From Methanobacteriota archaeon (lineage in GTDB: Archaea; Hydrothermarchaeota; Hydrothermarchaeia; Hydrothermarchaeales; SZUA-236), in NCBI GenBank assembly GCA_003695745.1, contig RFHW01000112.1:1-5683 (forward strand): DNA of 5,683 bases. The letters are read 5' to 3'. Below are positions 1-4,873 of this stretch, piece after piece. The notes beneath the pieces are model-generated. The model had not been told where the DNA came from. It saw nothing but the letters and a program-made list of their open reading frames with translations, and made no database searches. Numbering within the stretch: position 1 is the stretch's first letter; every line of letters starts with the position of its first letter. The position numbers and the translations under genes are program-made.

Positions 1-54
1 CTGGCAGTGAACATCATAGGATTCCTGCTCCACAAAAAAGAGGTGCCGTGGTAA
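1..54 (+). CDS. C-terminal end of an upstream membrane protein, possibly CDP-archaeol synthase (partial)
   Basis: The first 17 codons of the window are open and end at TAA (52-54), reading LAVNIIGFLLHKKEVPW. A hydrophobic stretch is followed by a short basic tail ending in VPW. From memory, the CarS (DUF46, CDP-archaeol synthase) family ends in this style: an Asn-containing last membrane helix, then a short charged segment closing with Pro-Trp. That enzyme activates unsaturated archaeol with CTP in membrane lipid synthesis, and carS lies beside pyrE2 in haloarchaea, which supports the guess. Only 17 residues are visible, so the identity is inferred. The stop codon overlaps the Shine-Dalgarno site of pyrE, so the two genes are probably cotranscribed. 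Confidence 0.5.
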   Translation: MAVNIIGFLLHKKEVPW

Positions 55-58
55 GGTG
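54..58 (+). promoter_or_regulatory. Shine-Dalgarno site of pyrE, overlapping the upstream stop codon
   Basis: AGGTG lies five bases before the pyrE ATG and shares its first base with the upstream TAA (52-54). It matches the archaeal 16S 3'-end complement GGAGGTGATC. The overlap suggests translational coupling to the upstream gene. Confidence 0.6.
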
Positions 59-63
59 TTGTC

Positions 64-585
64 ATGTTCAAGGGATTCTTGATAGAGCTCATAAAGAAGT
101 TTGCTGTGAGGCATGGCGAGTTCACCTTGGCCTCCGGCCGGGTCAGCCCCTATTACATCAACCTGAAGGACGCCTATACAAGGCCTGAGGTCATGAGGGA
201 GATCATCCTCGCCATGAAAGAGGCGGTGCAGGGGTTCTCTGTGGACAGGGTGGCCGGGATGGAGCTCGGGGCGGTGCCCCTGGCCGTTGCGCTGAGCATG
301 GAGCTGGGAATACCCTTTGTCATCATCAGGAAGGAGAAAAAGGACCATGGCGCAGGGCAGCGGATCGAAGGGGAGATAGGGGAGGGCGATTTTGTGCTCA
401 TAGTGGAGGATGTGGCCACCACAGGCGCCTCAATCGCCTCTGCCGCCGAGGTGATCAGGGAGGCCGGGGGCAGGTGCTCAAAGGCAATAGCCGTGGTGGA
501 CCGGCTGGAGGGGGCGCGGGAGAATCTTGAAAAGATTAATATAGAGCTCTCATCCTTACTTACCATCAAAGATCTGGGGCTTTGA
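64..585 (+). CDS. pyrE: Orotate phosphoribosyltransferase (pyrE2-like)
   Basis: Cytosolic enzyme that joins orotate to PRPP to make orotidine 5'-monophosphate, the fifth step of de novo UMP synthesis. At 173 residues it has the length of the short archaeal form. Visible features are the N-terminal GEFTLASG segment (18-25), the flexible catalytic loop RKEKKDHG (89-96), and the PRPP-binding signature VLIVEDVATTGASI (111-124) with its acidic pair E115-D116 and the TTG turn. The ATG at 64 is the first possible start, because the codon at 52-54 in this frame is a stop. AGGTG stands five bases upstream. The stop TGA (583-585) leaves only five bases before the next gene's preferred ATG. All expected motifs are intact. 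An orphan adenine-type phosphoribosyltransferase is unlikely given the orotate-type loop and N-terminus. Confidence 0.95.
   Translation: MFKGFLIELIKKFAVRHGEFTLASGRVSPYYINLKDAYTRPEVMREIILAMKEAVQGFSVDRVAGMELGAVPLAVALSMELGIPFVIIRKEKKDHGAGQRIEGEIGEGDFVLIVEDVATTGASIASAAEVIREAGGRCSKAIAVVDRLEGARENLEKINIELSSLLTIKDLGL
576..579 (+). promoter_or_regulatory. Weak Shine-Dalgarno-like GGGG that favours the ATG at 591
   Basis: GGGG sits inside the last codons of pyrE, 11 bases before the ATG at 591 but only two bases before an alternative TTG at 582. The spacing favours the ATG, although the site is weak and poorly matched to GGAGGTGATC. Confidence 0.35.
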
Positions 586-590
586 ATAAC

Positions 591-1319
591 ATGGAAGGCG
601 ATGAGACAGCGTTCATCCTGATACGTGTGATTGCCATCTTCCTCATACTTGTGGGGGTCCTTGGCACTGTGAGCGGCATATACGGGCTTGTGCTTGTGAA
701 GAACTACGGTGGTGCAGGTTTTTCAACAGCCCAGGCATCAGAGTCCATCCTCGATGCGGCTTTGCTCCTCACACGGGATAAAAACACCCTCCAAGGCTCT
801 CTTGAAGAGGCAGGGAAGAGCGTTGGAAGCGCCTCTGAGAAGACCTCCAAGGCTTCGGCAGAGCTGGCGGCTGGGGCAGGGTCCATAAAGGACTCGTCCG
901 AGGCAGATAAGGAGGCCGCCGATGAGCTGCGTGCTGCGGCCGATGCCATGGACACCCTCTGGGGGCCGACAAATGTGGCTGTGAAGCTCAGGGCTGCCGC
1001 CGATAAGATGGAGGAGTCTGCCCTTAAGAGGGAGGCGGCTTCAGCGGCCCTCCAGAGCTCCTCTGAAGAGCTGAGGGAGGTGAGCGCAAGCCTCAATGAG
1101 ACTGGCAGCGACATAATGGACGCCAGCTCCTCTGTGGGCTCCATGATCTCACGGGTCACTGAGAACCTGAACGACCTTGTGGAGTGGCTTCAGAAGCTGG
1201 ATGTAAAGGGGACCAAGACGATCCTCTATGAGATCGTTTTATATCTCATCGTGATCCATATGCTCTTTGCAGGGGTGGGTGTTGCCCTGCTCCTGATTGA
1301 TGCGAATCTCTACAGGTGA
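591..1319 (+). CDS. Two-TM protein with a long alanine/serine-rich helical domain, function unknown
   Basis: I do not recognise a named family. The 242-residue product has a hydrophobic segment near each end (about 8-36 and 211-236). Between them is a stretch of about 160 residues rich in Ala, Ser, Glu and Lys, with no cysteine and one proline (P126). The pattern suggests a long helical or coiled-coil hairpin anchored to the membrane at both ends. Inside it, LRAAADAM (113-120) recurs as LRAAADKM (133-140), flanking a WGP turn at 124-126, which could be the tip of an antiparallel hairpin. The composition resembles chemoreceptor-type or apolipoprotein-like helices, but no methyl-accepting signalling tip is visible. 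The ATG at 591 is preferred; a TTG at 582 would overlap the pyrE stop and add three residues. The gene is tightly packed between pyrE and purD and its stop lies within the purD Shine-Dalgarno site. Confidence 0.8.
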   Translation: MEGDETAFILIRVIAIFLILVGVLGTVSGIYGLVLVKNYGGAGFSTAQASESILDAALLLTRDKNTLQGSLEEAGKSVGSASEKTSKASAELAAGAGSIKDSSEADKEAADELRAAADAMDTLWGPTNVAVKLRAAADKMEESALKREAASAALQSSSEELREVSASLNETGSDIMDASSSVGSMISRVTENLNDLVEWLQKLDVKGTKTILYEIVLYLIVIHMLFAGVGVALLLIDANLYR

Positions 1320-1320
1320 T
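1314..1320 (+). promoter_or_regulatory. Strong Shine-Dalgarno site of purD, containing the upstream stop codon
   Basis: AGGTGAT is a seven-base match to the archaeal anti-Shine-Dalgarno complement, five bases before the purD ATG at 1326. The TGA stop of the preceding gene (1317-1319) lies entirely inside it, so a terminating ribosome would be placed directly over the purD start signal. Confidence 0.75.
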
Positions 1321-1325
1321 AGCAG

Positions 1326-2639
1326 ATGAAGGTTTTGCTCATAGGCGGGGGCGCAAGGGAGCATGCCATAGCTGCAGCTTTGAAGAGGAATCCTGAGCTG
1401 GAGCTCTACGGCGCCATGAAAAACCGCAACCCCGGTATAATGAGGCTCTGCGAGGAGGTGTCGAACCACGATGAGACGGATCTGCAGAGGACCGTTGACT
1501 TTGCACGGAGGACAGGGGTTGACTTCGCCTTTGTAGGTCCGGAGGCGCCTCTGGCGGCCGGGGCTGCCGACGCCCTTGAGGAGGCGGGCATACCCTGCAT
1601 AGGCCCCAGGTCTGCTCTGGCAAGGATCGAGTCTGACAAGGAGTTTACAAGAGGGCTTCTGGACCGCCACAAAATTCCCTGCAACCTCAGGTACAGGGTC
1701 TTTGACGATGCAGATGAGGCAAGCCGGTATCTGGACGATATGGAGGGTGAGGTGGCTGTGAAGCCCGTCGGCCTTACAGGCGGCAAGGGCGTGAAGGTCA
1801 TGGGAGAGCAGCTCAGGGACAGGGCGGATGCGAAGCGATACATCCGCGAGGTAGTTGAAGGCGGCATCGGCGGGGGCAGGGTGATCCTTGAGGAGAAGGC
1901 CCTTGGCGAGGAGTTCACTCTCCAGGCCTTTGTGGACGGCAAAAATGTGGCGCTCATGCCTGCCGTGCAGGATCATAAACGCGCCTTTGAAGGTGACCGG
2001 GGGCATAACACGGGCGGCATGGGCTCCTACTCAGATTCAGACCATCTCCTGCCCTTTTTAAAGCCCGGTGTGTATGAGAAGGCCGGCGAGGTGGTCAAAA
2101 AGACGGTGCAGGCCCTCAGAGACGAGACCGGAGAGGACTACAGGGGCATACTATACGGGCAGTTCATGCTGGGCAGAGAGCTTAAGCTTATCGAGTTCAA
2201 CTGCCGCTTCGGAGACCCTGAGGCGATGAACGTGCTTTCCATAATGGAGGGCGATCTTGGAGCCATCAGCGAAGCGATCATCGACGGTTCCCTCGGACAG
2301 GTGGGCTTCCAGCGCAAGGCAACGGTGTGCAAATACGTTGTGCCTGAGGGCTATGGCGTATCCCCTGTGAGCGGCGAGCTGATCCATGTAGATGAAAAGG
2401 GGATAGAGGAAGCGGGGGCGCTGCTCTATTATGCCGCTGTCAATGAAAGGGATGGGGAGATATACACGACCACCTCCCGCTCCATCGGCGTTGTGGGTGT
2501 TGCAGGGAGCATTGAAGAGGCTGAAAGGGTGTGCGAGGAGGGCATCAGCCATATCTCAGGCGCCCACATCTATCATCGCCGGGACATCGGCACAAAGGAG
2601 CTGATCGCAGAGAAGCTCGAGAGGATGAGGAGGTTTTAG
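1326..2639 (+). CDS. purD: Phosphoribosylamine--glycine ligase (GAR synthetase)
   Basis: Cytosolic ATP-grasp ligase that joins glycine to 5-phosphoribosylamine, giving glycinamide ribonucleotide, the second step of purine synthesis. The 437 residues fit a stand-alone PurD. The N-terminal domain starts with GGGAREHA (7-14) and carries VGPEAPL (70-76). The ATP-grasp part has ESDKEFTR (102-109), VKPVGLTGGKGVKV (145-158), QDHKRAFEGD (215-224) and HNTGGMG (227-233). The metal-binding EFNCRFGDPE lies at 290-299, and a C-terminal domain follows. These motifs separate it from PurK, PurT and carbamoyl phosphate synthetase. The ATG at 1326 is the first start after the in-frame TAG at 1320-1322. The stop is TAG, three bases before argF and in the same frame. 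No damage or unusual composition is visible. Confidence 0.97.
   Translation: MKVLLIGGGAREHAIAAALKRNPELELYGAMKNRNPGIMRLCEEVSNHDETDLQRTVDFARRTGVDFAFVGPEAPLAAGAADALEEAGIPCIGPRSALARIESDKEFTRGLLDRHKIPCNLRYRVFDDADEASRYLDDMEGEVAVKPVGLTGGKGVKVMGEQLRDRADAKRYIREVVEGGIGGGRVILEEKALGEEFTLQAFVDGKNVALMPAVQDHKRAFEGDRGHNTGGMGSYSDSDHLLPFLKPGVYEKAGEVVKKTVQALRDETGEDYRGILYGQFMLGRELKLIEFNCRFGDPEAMNVLSIMEGDLGAISEAIIDGSLGQVGFQRKATVCKYVVPEGYGVSPVSGELIHVDEKGIEEAGALLYYAAVNERDGEIYTTTSRSIGVVGVAGSIEEAERVCEEGISHISGAHIYHRRDIGTKELIAEKLERMRRF
2627..2634 (+). promoter_or_regulatory. Strong Shine-Dalgarno site of argF within the end of purD
   Basis: GAGGAGGT lies in the last codons of purD, eight bases before the argF ATG at 2643. 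It contains GGAGGT from the canonical archaeal site and is among the strongest candidates in the window. Confidence 0.7.
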
Positions 2640-2642
2640 AGG

Positions 2643-3521
2643 ATGAGCCTCCTCTCCATCTTCGACGCTGCAGACTACCTCTCCGAGCTCCTGCACAGGG
2701 CAGAGGAGCTGAAAAAAGGAGCGGCTCCACGGAGGGCTGATGGCAAGACCCTTGGCCTGCTCTTTGAGAAGGCATCCACACGGACAAGGGTCTCCTTCGA
2801 GGTGGCCATGACACACCTGGGCGGCCACTCCATCTATCTCAATCCACAGGACACCCAGATCGGGAGGGGTGAGACCGTTGCCGACACCGCGATGACCCTG
2901 AGCAGGTATCTTGACGCCGTGGCCATCAGGGCCTTTAAACACAGCAGCTTGATGGAGTTTGCGGCGCACTCCACCATCCCGGTGATCAACGCCCTCACAG
3001 ACCGGGAGCACCCTGTTCAGGCGCTCTCAGACCTCCTCACCATCAAGGAGAAGAAGGGCGGCTTTGATGTGAAGCTCGCCTATGTGGGTGATGGCAACAA
3101 CGTGTGCAACTCCCTCATCGGCGGAGCTGCGCTGGTGGGAATGGAGATGGCCGTTGCCACGCCAAAGGGCTATGAGCCAGATCCAGAGGTGGTGAGAAAG
3201 GCGAAGGCGATCTCAGATAGGATAGAGGTGATGGAGGACCCCCATGCGGCGGTCTCAGGGGCGGAGATTATATATACTGATGTGTGGATAAGTATGGGTC
3301 AGGAAGAGGAGAAGACAAAGAGAATAAGGGATTTCAGGGGATATCAGGTGAACAGAGAGCTTGTGGAAAGATCAGATGACGCCTTGATAATGCACTGTCT
3401 GCCTGCAAAAAGAGGGCTTGAGATAACGGAGGACGTCCTTGACAGCCCGGCGTCAATCGTCTTCGATCAGGCGGAAAATCGGCTGCATATGGAGAAGGCG
3501 CTTCTAGAGAGGTTGCTGTAG
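2643..3521 (+). CDS. argF: Ornithine carbamoyltransferase
   Basis: Cytosolic enzyme that transfers the carbamoyl group of carbamoyl phosphate to ornithine, giving citrulline in arginine synthesis. The carbamoyl phosphate loop STRTR is at 45-49 and HPVQ at 123-126. The second domain has GDGNNVCNSL (149-158), then the ornithine-loop motif DVWISMGQ (213-220), and HCLPAKRG (251-258) with the catalytic Cys252. The SMG and HCLPA motifs identify ornithine rather than aspartate carbamoyltransferase. Its 292 residues are slightly shorter than the roughly 300-315 usual for the family; the shortening is spread over the ends and no motif is lost. The ATG at 2643 is forced, since the in-frame codon two places upstream is the purD stop. 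The stop TAG directly abuts the ATG of the malate dehydrogenase gene. Confidence 0.96.
   Translation: MSLLSIFDAADYLSELLHRAEELKKGAAPRRADGKTLGLLFEKASTRTRVSFEVAMTHLGGHSIYLNPQDTQIGRGETVADTAMTLSRYLDAVAIRAFKHSSLMEFAAHSTIPVINALTDREHPVQALSDLLTIKEKKGGFDVKLAYVGDGNNVCNSLIGGAALVGMEMAVATPKGYEPDPEVVRKAKAISDRIEVMEDPHAAVSGAEIIYTDVWISMGQEEEKTKRIRDFRGYQVNRELVERSDDALIMHCLPAKRGLEITEDVLDSPASIVFDQAENRLHMEKALLERLL
3507..3512 (+). promoter_or_regulatory. Probable Shine-Dalgarno site of mdh within the end of argF
   Basis: GAGAGG, with GAGG as its core, ends nine bases before the mdh ATG at 3522. It is a moderate match only. Because argF ends immediately before this ATG, ribosome re-initiation may matter as much as direct binding. 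Confidence 0.45.
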
Positions 3522-4379
3522 ATGAAGATAAGCGTGATCGGAGCAGGGAGAGTTGGCTCCACAGCGGCCTTCCTCCTAGTGGAGAGAGGGCTCTGCGACG
3601 AGCTGGTCCTTGTGGATGTGAACAAGGACCGGGCTGTGGGCGAGGCCATGGACCTCAAACACGGCGCATCTGCCACGCACAGGGTGCGGGTGATAGGCAC
3701 AGACGACTACTCCCTCACCAAGAACTCCGATATAACGATCATCACCGCCGGGATCCCCCGCAAGCCGGGTGAGAGCAGGCTCGATCTTGCAAAGAAGAAC
3801 GCCGACATCATAAAAGACATCACCAAAAAGCTTGTTAAATACACAAACGGCATCTTTCTCGTGGTGTCAAACCCGGTGGATATCATGGCATATCTTGTGT
3901 ACAAGGAATCCGGGATCAATGAGCGAAGGGTCTTTGGCCTTGGCACCATGCTTGACACGCTCAGGTTCAGATCCATCCTTGCAGATCTGTATCTGGCTAC
4001 GGACGACGTCTATATCATCGGCGAGCACGGCGACTCCATGCTCCCTGTTCTTTCATGGGTGAAGGAGATAGACAAGGACAAGTATCTGAATCTCTTTGAG
4101 GGTGTGCGAAAGGCGGCTGCCGACGTGATACGGCTCAAAGGCGCAACATTCTATGCCCCTGCCGTGGCGATTGCCGAGGTGGTGGAGAGCATCGTGAAGG
4201 ACAAGAAGAGGAACATGCCCCTCTCCGTCTATCACGACGAGTTCGACATATATATCAGCAACATTGTGAGCGTGGGGCGCGATGGCGTGCGAAAATCAGA
4301 TGTGCGGCTCAACGCCGAGGAAAAGGAAAGATTCTTAAAGTCGGTGCGGATTATCGAGAAGGAGATCAAAAAACTGTAA
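3522..4379 (+). CDS. mdh: Malate dehydrogenase, LDH-like archaeal type
   Basis: Cytosolic NAD(P)-dependent enzyme that interconverts malate and oxaloacetate. The 285-residue product has the Rossmann motif GAGRVG (7-12). Asp32 at the end of the second strand (VDVNK) favours NAD(H) over NADP(H). The mobile loop reads AGIPRKPGESRLDL (76-89). Arg80 sits where lactate dehydrogenases carry the Gln of their NQKPG loop, which points to malate; Arg86 matches the second substrate-binding arginine. SNPVD (116-120), LDTLRFR (144-150, with Asp145 and Arg148) and GEHGDSM (167-173, catalytic His169) complete the active site. The length is close to the short Archaeoglobus-type enzyme. The ATG at 3522 follows the argF stop with no gap. 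A lactate dehydrogenase, or a less studied 2-oxoacid dehydrogenase of the same fold, is the main alternative. Confidence 0.92.
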   Translation: MKISVIGAGRVGSTAAFLLVERGLCDELVLVDVNKDRAVGEAMDLKHGASATHRVRVIGTDDYSLTKNSDITIITAGIPRKPGESRLDLAKKNADIIKDITKKLVKYTNGIFLVVSNPVDIMAYLVYKESGINERRVFGLGTMLDTLRFRSILADLYLATDDVYIIGEHGDSMLPVLSWVKEIDKDKYLNLFEGVRKAAADVIRLKGATFYAPAVAIAEVVESIVKDKKRNMPLSVYHDEFDIYISNIVSVGRDGVRKSDVRLNAEEKERFLKSVRIIEKEIKKL

Positions 4380-4380
4380 T

Positions 4381-4387
4381 AGGTGAT
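4381..4387 (+). promoter_or_regulatory. Strong Shine-Dalgarno site of the L13e-like gene
   Basis: AGGTGAT begins two bases after the mdh TAA and ends six bases before the ATG at 4394. It matches the archaeal 16S complement over seven bases and fixes this start codon. Confidence 0.75.
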
Positions 4388-4393
4388 GATATC

Positions 4394-4867
4394 ATGATAA
4401 GACCAAGGATATGGAAGAGATTTGAGTTTAAAGAGGGCAGGGGATTTTCGCTCCGGGAGCTTAAGAGCGCCGGGGTGACGGTGCATCAGGCAAAGGAGCT
4501 CGGCCTTGCCGTGGATTTCAGGCGCCGCTCCAAGTATGAGGATAACGTGGCCTTGATCGTTGCAGAGAAATCAAAGGCACCTGTTAAAAAGACGGTGAAA
4601 AAGCCGGTTGCAAAGAAGACGCCCGTAGAGAAACCTGCCGAGAAAAAGACGCCAGCTAAAAAGAAAGCTCCGGCGAAAGAGAAGGCAGCGAAAAAACCAG
4701 CGGCAGAGAAGGCCAAGGAGCCTGCCGCCAAAAAAGAGCCAGCTAAAAAACCCACCGCTAAAAAGACGGCTGCCAAGAAGCCGGCGGCAAAGAAAAAGGC
4801 GCCTTCTAAAAAGCCTGCCAAGGAAAAGACCAAGAAAGAGGCCAAGACAAAATCCAAGAAGGCCTGA
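4394..4867 (+). CDS. Ribosomal protein L13e-like domain with a long lysine-rich tail
   Basis: Residues 1-58 resemble the conserved core of ribosomal protein eL13/L13e, a large-subunit rRNA-binding protein. GRGFSLRELKSAGV (15-28) parallels the eukaryotic GRGFSLEELRVAGI, and LGLAVDFRRRSK (36-47) parallels IGISVDPRRRNK. Residues 59-157 are low complexity: 41 of 99 are Lys, and the rest is mostly Ala, Pro, Thr and Glu with no Arg. KK pairs recur every four to six residues, as in histone H1 C-terminal tails. The tail is probably disordered and binds RNA or DNA by charge; that part is inference. Simple archaeal L13e proteins are, from memory, only about as long as the N-terminal part here. The ATG at 4394 has a strong Shine-Dalgarno site. 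A chromatin or RNA-chaperone role for the tail, rather than a purely ribosomal one, is possible. Confidence 0.88.
   Translation: MIRPRIWKRFEFKEGRGFSLRELKSAGVTVHQAKELGLAVDFRRRSKYEDNVALIVAEKSKAPVKKTVKKPVAKKTPVEKPAEKKTPAKKKAPAKEKAAKKPAAEKAKEPAAKKEPAKKPTAKKTAAKKPAAKKKAPSKKPAKEKTKKEAKTKSKKA
4568..4864 (+). repeat. Lysine/alanine/proline-rich low-complexity tail with pentad repeats
   Basis: This stretch encodes residues 59-157 of the L13e-like protein. The clearest periodicity is at 4730-4804, where five-residue units each begin with KK: KKEPA, KKPTA, KKTAA, KKPAA, KKKAP. Codons vary between units (AAA and AAG mixed, several Ala codons), so the repeat is kept at the protein level and is not a recent DNA tandem duplication. 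Confidence 0.85.
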
Positions 4868-4873
4868 TCCCAG

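Noticed and set aside
582..590. TTG at 582 as the start of the helical membrane protein
   Set aside because: It would overlap the pyrE stop and leave only two bases after the GGGG site. The ATG three codons later has better spacing and is the usual codon.
1239..2006. Long open frame of 255 codons on the minus strand opposite purD
   Set aside because: It lies across the helical-protein end and purD, whose conserved motifs are all on the plus strand. The translation has no recognisable domain and no ribosome site. GC-biased codons on the sense strand readily leave antisense frames open.
3267..3277. ATTATATATAC inside argF as an archaeal TATA box for mdh
   Set aside because: It encodes part of the conserved EIIYTDVW region, lies about 245 bases before mdh, and has no convincing BRE beside it. 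Continuous gene packing makes a separate promoter unnecessary.
4247..4256. ATATATATC-like stretch in the end of mdh as a promoter for the L13e gene
   Set aside because: It codes for DIYIS within mdh and sits about 140 bases from the L13e start, without a BRE. A secondary promoter cannot be excluded, but the sequence does not support calling one.
4486..4857. Minus-strand frames opposite the lysine tail, encoding Phe/Leu/Ala-rich hydrophobic proteins
   Set aside because: The hydrophobicity is a by-product: AAA/AAG lysine codons read in reverse give TTT/CTT. The sense strand has the L13e motif and a strong Shine-Dalgarno site.
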